Shown here piece after piece: positions 11,725 to 38,776 of a stretch of 64,000 bases of DNA. Origin of the DNA: Chelonoidis abingdonii. Taxonomy: Eukaryota; Chordata; Testudines; Testudinidae. Numbering within the stretch: position 1 is the first letter of the stretch; every line of letters starts with the position of its first letter. The notes below the pieces were generated by a model, which saw only the letters and a program-made list of their open reading frames with translations, was not told where the DNA came from and made no database searches. The stretch is from the NCBI RefSeq assembly GCF_003597395.2, contig NC_133769.1, positions 179,544,108 to 179,608,107 of the forward strand, in the 5' to 3' direction. A program made the translations under genes and the position numbers.

Positions 11725-11901
11725 GTCGGAAGCAGCTGCCGCTGCCAGGAACAAAGAAAAAAAAATATTTTTTTATTTATTTATTTAAAGAGCAAAATGG
11801 TAACTAAGTACTACTGGTAACAAACTAACTAGGAAGGAATTTGAACAAAGGAAGAGAAAGTCTCTAACAAGTCTGCTGAGCTCTGTCTCAGGCCAGGGAG
11901 G

Positions 11902-12088
11902 GTAGAGAAGGAAATGAGGAGACCAGTCACGCACAAGTACCATTATGGTACATTGAGAGCATGGGGGGTGCGGAGGCAGGCTCTGCGCGTGCGTGACCGG
12001 TATGAGTACTGCTGTAAAAATCTCCGAGCGAAGGTGCAGGGACACACCAACACCTGGAGTGGAGCAACCACAGGAACATCGCTCGAAG
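11902..12088. repeat. DIRS right inverted terminal repeat (5' end of the element)
   Basis: Reverse complement partner of 6337-6517. On the minus strand it reads TTCGAGCGATGTTCCTGTGG, then GCTCCACTCCAGGTGTTGGT, and leads into the gag-like leader. Confidence 0.85.
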
Positions 12089-12602
12089 AACCCAACTTTT
12101 AAAACATAAGGTAAAAGTGTCCAAAGGAATGCACAGACTAAAACCTCTATCCAGCTTATCCTTGGTCAAAAGACAGGCGGACTTTATGTAAGGCCTTGAG
12201 ATTATTTAGGGCAAATGCAAGGGATGGGAGGCATACACCTTAGGGTGGCAAAGACAGAGAACATTGTGCATTATGACTGCACCTCACATCTCAGGATCAG
12301 AGAGCATTTTAAAAACATTCATCCATCATCAAAATCCCTCAGTGAGGTAGGTAGTTTAGCTGTTCAAAAGGTACTTTTTAGTGTCCAACATGGCGTTAAC
12401 ATATGGGTGCTTTACAGACTTAAAAACAACAGCCCTAACCCACCCATAACGGTAAGCTAAAAAACCAACCACGGCTGCCGACAGGAAACACTTGTACCCA
12501 AACTGCCATCACACAATCACAATAACATTGGCAATTTGCCCCAAATAGGAGTCTACCTACATGGAGGGAGGCACAGAGGGTTTAAAATGACTAGCCTGAG
12601 GT

Positions 12603-12670
12603 CCCCTGGGGCCTGATCCAAAGGCCACTGATGACTCCCACTTACTGCAATGGACTTTGGATCAGGATCA
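12603..12670. repeat. Short hairpin repeat
   Basis: GGGGCCTGATCCAAAGGCCA and TGGACTTTGGATCAGGATC pair, same design as at 54376. Confidence 0.6.
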
Positions 12671-12863
12671 GTGAGTTAGAGATAGGGGTAGTAACAAAAC
12701 CCAGGGGTCTTGATTGCCAGTTCCCTGCTCTAAGCACAAGAGTCAACCACCTCACTGATTATATATGTTCTCCGGGAGTTTTGGGTCTAGCTAACATGAT
12801 TCACTCTCATTGTACAAAAACTATTTTAAAGTAACAATAATGCTGCTTGCTGTAGCTTTACAG

Positions 12864-13004
12864 CAGTAGTTTTCAACCTTTTTTCATTTGCAGACCCCTT
12901 TGGAAATACACTGTCTGTATATATAGTTGAATTCTGTTCAGTCAGTTTTCAGTCTTTCATGGACACCTCAGACAGAGTCCGCGGACCCTGGTTGAGAACC
13001 ACTG
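12864..13004. mobile_element. hAT MITE, 141 bp
   Basis: Ends CAGTAGTTTTCAACC and GGTTGAGAACCACTG form terminal inverted repeats of the CAGTGGTTCTCAACC type. Flanks are CTTTACAG and CTTTAGAG, an 8-bp duplication with one mismatch. Confidence 0.85.
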
Positions 13005-13031
13005 CTTTAGAGTATGAGATAATAAATCTAA

Positions 13032-14015
13032 GGGTATGTCTACACTACGGGATTATTCTGATTTTATATAAACCAGTTTTGTAAAACAGATTGTATAAAG
13101 TCGAGCGTACGCAGCCATACTAAACACATTAATTTGGCGGTGTGCGTCCATGTACTGAGGCTACCGTCGATTTCCGGAGTGTTGCACCGTGAGTAGCTAT
13201 CCCGTAGCTATCCCATAGTTCCCGCAGTCTCCCCCGCTCACTGGTATTCTGGGTTGAGATCCCAATGCAAAAACAGTGTCACGGGAAGGGTGTAAATTGA
13301 CGACATATACCCTGAAACACCCGAGAAAATGTTTTTGACCCTTTAGGCATTGGGAGCTCAGCCAAGCATGCAAATGCTTTTCAGAGACTGTGGGGACTGT
13401 GGGATTAGCTGGAGGCCTCACTAACCCCTCCCTCCCTCCATGAGCGTCCATTTGATTCTTTGGCTTTCCGTTACGCTTGTCACAAAGCACTGTGCTATGG
13501 CCTCTGTCTATCAAAGCCTGGAGATTTTTTCAAATGCTTTGTCATTTCGTCTTCTGTAATGGAGCTGCGATAGAACAGATTTGTCTCCCCGTACAGCGGT
13601 CAGATCCAGTATCTCCCGTATGGTCCATGCTGGAGCTCTTTTTGGAGCTGCATCGCCACCCGTGCTGATCAGAGCTCCACACTGGGCAAACAGGAAATTA
13701 AATTCAAAAGTTCGCGGGGCTTTTCCTGTCTACTTGGCCAGTGTATCCGAGTTCAGATTGCTTTCCAGAGCAGTCACAATGGTGCAATGTGGGATACCAC
13801 CCGGAGGCCAATACCGTCGATTTGCAGCCACACTAACCCTAATACGACATGGCAATATCAATTTCAGCGCTATTCCTCTCGTCGGGGAGGAGTACAGAAA
13901 TCGGTTTTAAGAGCCCTTTATATCGATATAAAGGGTCGCGTTGTGTGGATGGGTGCAGGGTTAAATCGGTTTAACGCTGCTAAATTTGGTTGAAACACGT
14001 AGTGTAAACCAGGCC
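13032..14015. mobile_element. PIF/Harbinger nonautonomous element, TAA target duplication
   Basis: Terminal inverted ends GGGTATGTCTACACTAC and GTAGTGTAAACCAGGCC are flanked by TAA on both sides (13029-13031, 14016-14018), the 3-bp duplication of Harbinger. Internal sequence matches parts of the larger relative at 47.7-49.8 kb but lacks the transposase block. It ends 94 bp from the POGLUT1 stop codon, so POGLUT1 transcripts probably read into it. Confidence 0.85.
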
Positions 14016-14109
14016 TAAGGGACGAAGAGTAACAGAAGGTACACCAGTTTTTGGATTTTCAGTGACCACCAGTCCCAGGCCTTGAATTGGAAAGAGAACC
14101 ACAATGGTT

Positions 14110-30174
<16,065 letters not shown>

Positions 30175-30689
30175 TGTGCAGCCCGGCGGGCAGTCGCCGC
30201 CCACTTACTGCGCCTGCGCGCCCCCGGCCGGCCCCTCCACCTTCCATCGGGCCGCCGGCTGATTCAAGGAAAAAAGAAGTCGGGGGAGCGAAGGGCGAAA
30301 AGCGCCCCACACAAAGATGGCCGCCGCAGCGGGGAAGGTGGCGGCGCGCCCCGCACAAAGATGGCCGCCCTAGTCAATTCCACATCGGTCCCATCGGGGC
30401 TGCGCATGCGGGACAAAACTCGCTTTGCCTGCTGGGAATTGTAGTGCCGGACACTTGCACGTTGCATCTCAGAGGGATTTGGGTGCAGGTCTGGGACATC
30501 CCCAGCCTCCCCGTCCCCCCCCACCCCGCTCTCAGCCCTAGGCACGGGGTGCACCCAGACCACTGCTCTTCCCTGTCCAGGGTGACTGTGGTGTGGATCG
30601 CAGCCCTGGAGCCCCTCACTAACCTTGCTGGCTTGGGTGTACGCAAGGAGCACATGAATGCCACCTGTGGGGTGGGTAGGAATTGCCCC

Positions 30690-30806
30690 ACCTCAGGGGT
30701 ACAGTTTGTATAGGGGGTACTAAGAGCCATCAACCCAAACTGTAAACCCTGTATATGATGGAAACCACTTCACACCAGCAGGTGTGGCAGCACCCTATTT
30801 CCAGCA
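30690..30806. repeat. Palindromic MITE-like repeat, copy 2 (inverted)
   Basis: AAACTGTAAACCCTGTATAT and GGAAACCACTTCACACC are the reverse complement of the 32622 repeat. It lies just outside the POGLUT1 promoter island. Confidence 0.65.
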
Positions 30807-30826
30807 CCTATGTCCTGTCTCCCCAG

Positions 30827-30948
30827 TAGGGTGACCAGCTGTCCCAATTTTATAGGGACAGTCTTAATATTTGGGACTTTATCTTATACAGCTGGCTATG
30901 ACTCCCCACCCTTTCCCAATTTGTCACACTTGCTGTCTGATCACTCTA
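30827..30948 (-). mobile_element. hAT-like MITE, same family, copy 3 (inverted)
   Basis: TAGGGTGACCAGCTGTCCCA at the left end and TGATCACTCTA at the right. The internal text is the reverse complement of the 18068 copy. Confidence 0.8.
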
Positions 30949-31069
30949 CCCCTCCAAAGGACACTGCACAGGGTAAGTAAAGGGGGTGAGAGCCAGGGCT
31001 GAGGGGTTCATTTGCTTGAAGCTAGTGCCCAGACAGTGCGCTAGTGCTAATACTTCTAGAAGTCTGGGT

Positions 31070-31550
31070 CCATTTCTGGTGTCAACCAAGAAGGAAATTG
31101 GTAAATTGGAAAGAATTCAGAGAAGCACCAAAAGAATGAGTAAATGATTAGCAAACATGTCTTATAGTGAGAGACTCCCGAAGCTCAATCAATTTACCTT
31201 AACAAAGACAAGGTTAAGGGGTGACTTGATCAGTCTGTAAGTACCTACATGAGGAACACAAACTTGATAATGGGTTCCTCAGTCTAGCAAACAAAGGTAT
31301 AAACAAGATCCAGTGGGTAGAAACTGAAGCTGACAAATTCAGACTTGAAATAAGGCACACATTTATAACGGTGAGGGTAATTCATTATTGGGAAAACTTA
31401 ACAAGAGTTGCGGTGGATTCTCCATCACAGGCTGTTTTTTAAATCAAGATTAGATCCTTTTCTAGGTCAAACAGGAATAAATTCAGGGATGTTCTCTAGC
31501 TTGTGTTATGCAGGAGCTCAGATTAGATGATCACAGTGATTCCTTCTAGT
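31070..31550 (+). mobile_element. LINE 3' fragment, longer copy
   Basis: Same family as 28340, extending further 5'. A broken frame resembles the end of LINE ORF2 (KIQRSTKRM, SYSERLPKL, RLRGDLI). Confidence 0.72.
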
Positions 31551-31554
31551 CTTA

Positions 31555-31826
31555 GGGCTTCTCTTCATGTACAGCACAGCAGTGGTGCAGCTGTCGTGCT
31601 TTACTGGTGATGCTACTATGCTAACAGGAAAGCTTCTCCCATTAGTGTAGTTAATCCACCTATCTGAGAGGCAGTAGCTATGGGCACAGGAGAAGCTTTC
31701 CCATCAACATAGCACTGTTTATATTTGGAGTTAGGTCGGTATAACTATGTCACACAAGAGCTATGGATTTTTCACACCCTGAACAATGTAGTTATACCAA
31801 GAAAAGCCTGTTGTGTAGAGCTGGCC
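31555..31826. mobile_element. Harbinger-type MITE, TTA duplication, copy A
   Basis: Starts GGGCTTCTCTTCATGTACAG and ends GTGTAGAGCTGGCC, flanked by TTA on both sides. It shares AGTTAATCCACCT and the GGTATAACTATGTCAC region with copies at 34209 and 59126. Confidence 0.82.
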
Positions 31827-32137
31827 TTATAATCTATGCATCTGTGAACTTGCTACTTATTTTTAAGAGTGCCAACCAATTTGAGAAGGCTGCATTACTG
31901 TTTTGAAAGCCACTTTTTTTGTTGGAAACCATTAGAGATAAAAATATTTTGAGAATGATGCCTTGTCCACAGTGTCTAGCAATGGCCTGTGTAACTATTG
32001 TGATGAGGCAAGGCCAGATGGCTACAGTAAAGTACTGAGAAACAGGTATGTTAGCCTATTGGCATCCCAGGGGTGGGCGGGCGAAGCTCGCCCACTTCTA
32101 AAGGACCTCCCCCCAGCCTAAGGGGAGGATCCACAGG

Positions 32138-32237
32138 NNNNNNNNNNNNNNNNNNNNNNNNNNNNNNNNNNNNNNNNNNNNNNNNNNNNNNNNNNNNNNN
32201 NNNNNNNNNNNNNNNNNNNNNNNNNNNNNNNNNNNNN
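32138..32237. other. Assembly gap, 100 N
   Basis: Exactly 100 undetermined bases, the usual placeholder for a gap of unknown size. The right side (CAGGTGTAGCCATACCCTA at about 32305) looks like the end of a MITE whose left end is not visible. Confidence 0.99.
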
Positions 32238-32621
32238 GACTGACGCACTTTCCCTACTCAGCTGTACGAAGACAGGTTTAACTCCCAGCGCTGTACTGCT
32301 GCAGGTGTAGCCATACCCTAACTCTGCTCAGACTCTAACGCTCTGCAGACTAAAGGCATTTAGGTCTCTCCAGTCTCTCTAGGACTCAATTCCTTGGCTC
32401 AGCTTCTTCCAGGGACAAATCCAAGCCCCCTGCTCTGTCAGAGTCAAACCTGACGCGGACATTGTTGCCACACTAAGCCAGCTGTAGTGAGTGGTATTGG
32501 AATAGGTGGCTTGCTACAGCTGACCTGAAAAGTAATGATTCTCCCAAGGGAGAATAATTGACTGTGTTTGGGGTAAATGAAGTTTCCTTAATACTGAACT
32601 TTAATGGAGGGTTCAGATCCC

Positions 32622-32757
32622 ATGGGTGCTGGAAGTAGAGGCCCTGGGCATGCCGCAGCACCCCCAGATTGAAGTGGTTTCCATTATATACAGGGTTTAC
32701 AGTTTGGTTCAATAGCTCTCAGTAGCCCCACTATAAACATAGTTCCAGTACCACTAC
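32622..32757. repeat. Palindromic MITE-like repeat, copy 1
   Basis: GGGTGCTGGAAGTAGAGG, GTTTCCATTATATACAGGG, GTTTGGTTCAATAGCTCTCA. Related copies lie at 30690 (inverted) and 1840. Confidence 0.65.
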
Positions 32758-33309
32758 CAGATCCTATCCTACTCCACAGCAGCCTTCTAAGACCTTCAAG
32801 GGTCACAGAAAGCCCTTTTATTCCCAGTGGCTTCTCTGGCTCCCGTTTGCAGTGCTGCTGACAGGGTTAGTAGGACTGTCAGAGGATCCTATTCATTCAC
32901 CTTCTTCTGTATTTTACAAGGATAGAGCAGTGGTTCCCGAACTGTCTCCATGCTTGACCCCAGAACCATCCAATAATGAGGATTCCACGTCCCACAAGCC
33001 TCTACACTCCTACTCCAAAGAACTCTTGTAGGTTTAAGAGTAGGTGACTACTTCTGTGGCTTGATCTACTCTTAGCTTAGAAAGATGGGGCCAGATATTC
33101 CAGAGCTCAGCTGCCAACCTACAGGGCACTTCTGGAAATCAGCCAGCTGCTGCAGGGTAGGGATTTCAGAAGTGCCTCAGGATATGTTGGCAGAGCAGGG
33201 AGAAGGGTGCTTCCTAGCATGGGTGGACAGACACACTGTTCTGCTCAAGTTAGCCTGGCTGGCAGCTCAGGCTAGCCACCTGAATACAAACCTGCCTGAT
33301 CCCTTGGGA

Positions 33310-33560
33310 AGAGAAGAATGAGGGGAGATTTGATAGCTGCTTTCAACTGCCTGAAGGGGCGTTCCAAGAGGATGGATCTAGGCTGTTCTCAGTGGTAGCA
33401 GATGACAGAACAAGGAGTAATGATCTCAAGTTGCAGTGGGGGAGGTTTAGGTTGGATTTTAGGAAAAAAAATTTCACTAGGAGGGTGGTGAAACACTGGA
33501 ATGGGTTACTTAGGGAGATGGTGGAATCTGCTTCCTTAGAGGTTTTTAAGGTCAGGCNGA
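33310..33560 (+). mobile_element. LINE 3' coding fragment
   Basis: Frame reads [40 protein letters not shown], the typical last residues of CR1/L2-like ORF2. It contains one ambiguous base (N at 33558). Confidence 0.72.
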
Positions 33561-33589
33561 AGATCCTGTGGTGAGGATAAAGAAGGTGT

Positions 33590-33843
33590 TTGGAGGAGGC
33601 CATGGGGAAGTAGCCCAGGGAGTTGTAGCTGTCATGCAGCTGTTACAGGAGGTACTATAGACAGTTGCAATCCACAGGGCTGGATCCTGGAGTAGAGGGT
33701 GAGCCCAGGTTCCCCCCAAACCTCCCAACTCCTGATCAGACACAGGAGGAGCTGACCCAGACTGTGGGGAAGATCACTGAGTTGAGCAAATCTGCCAAGA
33801 AGTGCAGGACCCACCAAGGTAGAGGAGGAACTTTGTCACACTA
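33590..33843 (+). mobile_element. LTR 3' fragment, family 1
   Basis: GGGGAAGTAGCCCAGGGAGT through GGAACTTTGTCACA, the 3' half of the same LTR family as 22300. Confidence 0.65.
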
Positions 33844-34135
33844 TGTTATCTGAAACTGGTTTGAAGTAGTCTGTTAATTATGGTGTGACTTGAATACATA
33901 AGAGAAGCGATGCATCTTCCTGGAAGGATGTTACAAGCTGGATTAAAAAGTTTCAGAAAATAGTCAATTTCTGAGAGTAACATTGGTCACTCCCTCTCCT
34001 TTTTTTTCCTCTCTCCCAACCATCTCTTATACATGCTTCTGACCCTGTCTATAAACAAATATTGAAAACCTGAGATAGATAAGGCAGTCTCAGAGCAGAG
34101 AGGAACTACCTTATTTTTTTGAGATCTGGGAGAGT

Positions 34136-34156
34136 GGGATTCTGGGAAATGTAGTC
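34136..34156 (-). promoter_or_regulatory. ZNF143/THAP11-like site away from any gene
   Basis: On the minus strand GGACTACATTTCCCAGAATC matches the ACTACAnnTCCCAGnATGC consensus well. No CpG island or exon is near it. Confidence 0.4.
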
Positions 34157-34208
34157 CTTGCCTAGGGCAAAGCAAGCTGGGAAGTATATGAATCCTGTTC
34201 TCTCCCAA

Positions 34209-34463
34209 GAGTATGTGCACATTACAGATGTGATGGTGGTGCAGCACCATAGTATAAATGCTTCCTACAGTGATAGAAGTGTTTTTCTGTTTGTGTAGTT
34301 AATCCACCTCCCTGAGCAGCAGAAACTGTGTTGTCAGAAGAATTCTGCCATCAGTCTAGCTGTGTTTACACTGAGGGTTAAATAGGCTTAACTACGGTGC
34401 TCAGGGGTGTGAATTCTGAGTACCATAGCTATGTTGCCCTAACTTCTAAGAGCAGACAAGTCC
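34209..34463. mobile_element. Harbinger-type MITE, copy B
   Basis: Starts GAGTATGTGCACATTACAG, shares TAGTTAATCCACCTCCCTGA with copy A, and ends near AGACAAGTCC. More diverged than A. Confidence 0.72.
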
Positions 34464-34504
34464 TAAGTACCTGGAAGGAGGTAGGTTGTACTGAGGGACT
34501 TGCC

Positions 34505-35218
34505 CAGGGGTGAAAGTGAGCTGGTAGGGGCCGGTTCTCCATACCAGTAAGAACCCGCACCAGTTCATACCCAGCCCACATTAACGTCCCTGCCCCTTTT
34601 GCCTCCCCTGTCGGCAGCCCTGCTGGTAGGATCCGTATAGGCAGGGCTGCTGACGGGGGTGGGGTGGGGTGGTGGGGTGGAAGGGGATGGGCAACAACGT
34701 TAAAGCACTTTAAGGACGGTCCTTTGCAGCAGCAGCGCTTTAAGGATCCTCAGTGGGGCAGGGACATCAAAGCACTGCAGAGCCATTTACCACAGCAGTG
34801 CTTTAACATTCCCTACATTGGCGGTCCTTTGCTGCGGCAGGGCTTTAATGTGCCTGTGCCACCTGCCGACTGGGGGGCACAGCAATGTTAAAGTGCTGCA
34901 TCGGCAAAGGGCCCTGTAGTGCTTTAATGTCCCCGCCCCATTGTCCGCCCCTCCCCCCCGCAGACTCCTATGGGTGGGGGAGGGGGCAAAAGGAGCAGTT
35001 GCCCTGGGGCTGGCAATTTAAAAGGGTCCAGGGCTCTGGGCCCTTTAAATCAACACGGGAGCCCTGGGCAGTGCGGACCAGGTGGCCTGAAAGGGCTAGT
35101 TGGGGGATGCTGACCCCCAACCCTGCCTCTTCTGCCCAAGGCCCCACCCCTTCCAGGGGCTGGGGCCAGAGCCATCCCCCTGCGCCCCCCACCTGTACCA
35201 GTAATACTTTCACCCCTG
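34505..35218. mobile_element. hAT-like element, 714 bp, perfect 8-bp duplication
   Basis: Ends CAGGGGTGAAAGTGAGCTGG and AGTAATACTTTCACCCCTG. Both flanks read GACTTGCC. The interior contains repeated CAGCGCTTTAA-like and CTTTAAATC blocks with variable spacing. A second copy starts at 63595. Confidence 0.9.
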
Positions 35219-35885
35219 GACTTGCCTGAAAATTATCAGTACATACAACAAGGTTTGTCATTGTTTTCCCTTTTGCTTTGTAACTTTCTCTTTTCTTAAA
35301 TGCAGGTATCTGACGCTGGTCTCATCTGATTTCTAAGAAACTACAGAAAAGCTGAGAGACAAGGCTGCAAGGAAGCATCAGGCATGCTCTGAACAAGCAT
35401 TTAGTGTGTGGTCCTGGAAAAGTGGGGGGAGAGCTTTTGGGCCAGGTTCTGGCAAAAAAGAAGTACGGGACTGAGGTTTGGGGCTGTGAGCAAGGAAACT
35501 GTCTCCTATTGTTTAGGGAAACAAAGTTGTACATTCTTTCAAAATGGAAAAAAGATTGCATTAAAGGTACCTGACCCCATCCCAGATTTCTTCTCCAAAC
35601 TGGAACAACCTGCAGGGACCTAAACTGTGACTAGCCACTTAGGTCAAAAGTGGTATCACTACCTACAGTGACAAATTGGAAAATCTAAGGCATTCCTTAT
35701 ACGCTGATCCAAAAATAACTCTTCTTGGCATATGAGCCTCCTCGCAAAAACCCGTTAGATCAGGAAAAGAATCTACTCCTCTCAATGGTTGTCGAGCAGT
35801 CTTCTTGCTTTCTGTTTAAACCATCAATTTTTCTGTTCCTCTTCTAAGCTGTTACTGTTGCAACTGTGCAAATGATGTGAATAAT

Positions 35886-36140
35886 CCTAAAATTAAGAAC
35901 ATAAGAACGGCCATACTGGATCAGTCAGAGGCGTAGGGACACCCAGAGCAGAGGGTAGCATCCCTGACCATCTTGGCTAATAGCCATTAATGGACCTATC
36001 CAATTTTTTTTAATCCAGTTATAGTTTTGCCCTTCACAACATCCCCTGGCAATGGCTTCCACACATTGACTGTGCATTGTGTGAAGTAGTATTTCATTTT
36101 GCTTCTTTTAAAACTGCTGCCTATTAGTTGTGGTGGTTAG
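35886..36140 (-). mobile_element. CR1 LINE 3' end
   Basis: AAGAACATAAGAACGGCCAT, GGCTAATAGCCATTAATGGA and CTTCACAACATCCCCTGGCA are the reverse complement of turtle CR1 3' sequence. Confidence 0.82.
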
Positions 36141-36149
36141 GCTTATAAA

Positions 36150-38770
36150 GCTTACAAAAGCCTGAAAAGGCAAGCATAATGTGAATGCCTTAGATCTTTG
36201 TCACCTATACAGTTGCCTGAGACCCTCTCTCTCCCTGGCCTTCCTACACATCTGATCGAACTGATATTACTAATAATAATGTTGTTCTCTGTCTCCCATT
36301 TCAAGTTCCAGAACATATTTCCCCATTGTTGCCTCTGATCACCTACTTGTGGCATCCATGCCCTGTGTCAATGTTCTCATTGTGGTTGCCTCTCATAAGT
36401 TGCATGCCAACCTGTCACACCGCCAGTAGGACTGTAGTAAATGGCTCTGCAGCAGAAGGTTGTCATTTGCAGTGCTCTGTTTTAGGCAGACAGCAGAGAT
36501 AGTCAATAGCCACTAAGTCTTTCCAGGGCTCAACTCATTTGAGGTAAGTCTACCTTCATGGTCAAGTTTAAGAAGAAACTCCTATGAAGCCATAGATACA
36601 CTTCCCCCCCACCCTCCAGCTTTATGTAATGAAAATACCTCAGGCCATTGGTGTTTGCTTTTGGAATATGCAGCTTTTCTTAAGCTTGGAGCCTTCCCAA
36701 AGTGACTTGGCTGTGAGCTTAATTGGAACCCCTTAATTCTCATTTCAAATACCAACCTTGCCTCACCTTCCCTCCTCTCCTGAATTTCCCTCTTAGCCTG
36801 GAGCTTTGTGGAAGGAACACCTGGCTGTTTCAAACATCATTCCTCCCTCAATTTTTCTGTCTGGACAAGTACCAGCAGAAACCCATTTTCATTATGCTTC
36901 ATCTCCCTGGAGCAGAAAAGCTGTTGGCTGTAAACCTGCAGTGTGCAATGTCCTTACCCAGATAGTCATTATGGCACAGAAGATGGGTGCTTGGGGAGGA
37001 ATTCTGAGACCTCAGGACCCAATAGAGGAAAAAGCTATAGGTTGTGCTGTGCTGCTAAATCCAGATCTTGAGTCTCTCCAGGATCCCAGAATTTGGAATT
37101 CACTCCTCATTCCTGGCATCTGCTGTGCAACAAAGATTCCCTCTCTTTGTCCCTTACATCAGGCTGTATTGAACAGCAAGTCCTAGGTATGCTGTTTAGT
37201 TCCTCAAAGAATGGACAGGCCTTTCCTTCAGCTCTTGACCTTCATTCATTGTCATGGGCCTTTTGGTGTTACATAGTACTGCCACCCCCAACAGTTTGAA
37301 ACTCATGATTCAGATGTCCCCCAAAATTAGATTTTTTTTTTTAAAGAAAACCATTGTGATTCTTGGTTAGTTTTCAGACTCTTGTATGTATTGGGGAGGG
37401 CAGTGACATCTACTGTTATCTCAGTTTACAGTAAGTAAACTGACTTATTTTGGGGAATGGGAAGGAGGCCACTGCAGGAGCTCTGAATAGAAGATCCAAT
37501 TGAGATAAAATTGCAAACTTGCCTCAGATACTGCCTGATAGTGTAGAGGGCTACAAACAGCAAATTTCCAATTACTTCTCCGCACTCCCAGCCCCACATC
37601 TGCCCCTTGGTCTCTGTGCATCTTGTCTCCTTCTTGGCTCTTAATTTCCCACCCTCGCCCTGAGGTGGCATGCGGGGCACCTGCAGAAATTCTTCACCAC
37701 TCACTCCCAGACCTGGTGTTGTCTAGCTAGAGAAGAGCTGCCCACCCCCATTTTTTCTTTTTTCCACAAGAAGAGAGGAGGAAGCAAGCATCCCTGAGCT
37801 GCTGGTTCTCTCAGCTTCCTCCCCTCTTGGAACAATGGCATTGGCTGATCCTTCTGCCTACCCAAAAACTTCTGTGGGTCCTGGGGCGAGAGCTCTGCCT
37901 GCCAAAGGCAGCAGCTATGATTAGCTGTGCTTCTTCAGGATCCAAGGAAGTAAGGAAGGCAGCCAATAGGAGGCCCTTCTATCTTGGTAGGTCTGAAAAA
38001 TCAGCATAAGCAAAGAACTTCTTTCTCTCTCTCACCAACACTGCCTGCAGTAATGGCCAAAATCTTAGCAACAAAGTGTGAGAGTTGATAACATCTGTTG
38101 CAGCTAACTTGTGAGGACATTAACAAGTGACCTTCATCTGTTGCTGACACTGTTTGTTGGACTGAATGATGCCCTGTTTGAAATGCCCAGTTGTGCACTA
38201 GGTTTTCCTGAATTACCAGCATTTGGCTGTGACTGGTTCTTGTAGCTCCAGATGGCTACCAGTGCCTGATTATCTATTTCTGGCCAGCTGGCAGCACATT
38301 CCTAGAAAACGTTCTAAAACATGCTTGATGAGAGAGGAGTTATTAGTAGGACGATGCTGGAGAAGAAGCTGATACCATTTAAAAGAGAAGGCAGATGAGC
38401 TCTCTGATGCATGCAGACCTATTACCACTTGTAAACATCTTCTGGCAAACTTGACCTTCGGTCAACAGACCAGTAGTCCAGCTGGACTATTAACACACAG
38501 AGGTAAAGGTTTATCATCACAAATATCTGTGCCATGGTAAGGATTCTAAATCATGTGTGATCCCATTAACAAGTTAGACTAGGCTAGGTGTTAACTTACT
38601 ACATGTTTGGTTGTATGATATTTGGTATGTTATCAGCTTCATATATGGCATATCTATATTGTCTGATTTGTCTTTACAGTCACTTCTATTTCAGTGTTTT
38701 AAAAGTGTTATTGTATGTTGTATCTGTATACAAAAACAGCATGAGAAGAACTAAGAAATGTATAATGCAT
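36150..38770. other. Intergenic, nothing recognised
   Basis: No coding homology on either strand. Searched by eye for TMEM39A exons and found none. Confidence 0.5.
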
Positions 38771-38776
38771 AGGATG

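Larger units (their letters stand above)
6304..12090 (-). mobile_element. DIRS-like tyrosine-recombinase retrotransposon, decayed, about 5.8 kb
   Basis: Read on the minus strand the order is terminal repeat, gag-like frames, reverse transcriptase, RNase H, tyrosine recombinase, then a complex 3' end. The termini are inverted rather than direct (6337-6517 against 11902-12088), with an additional internal complementary segment, which is the DIRS layout. All reading frames carry stops and frameshifts, so the element is dead. It lies in the TIMMDC1-POGLUT1 intergenic space. No target-site duplication is expected for DIRS elements and I see none. Confidence 0.9.

Noticed and set aside
35280..35320. 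Splice-acceptor-like TTTTCTTAAATGCAG as a TMEM39A exon start
   Set aside because: The downstream frames contain stops and show no resemblance to TMEM39A.
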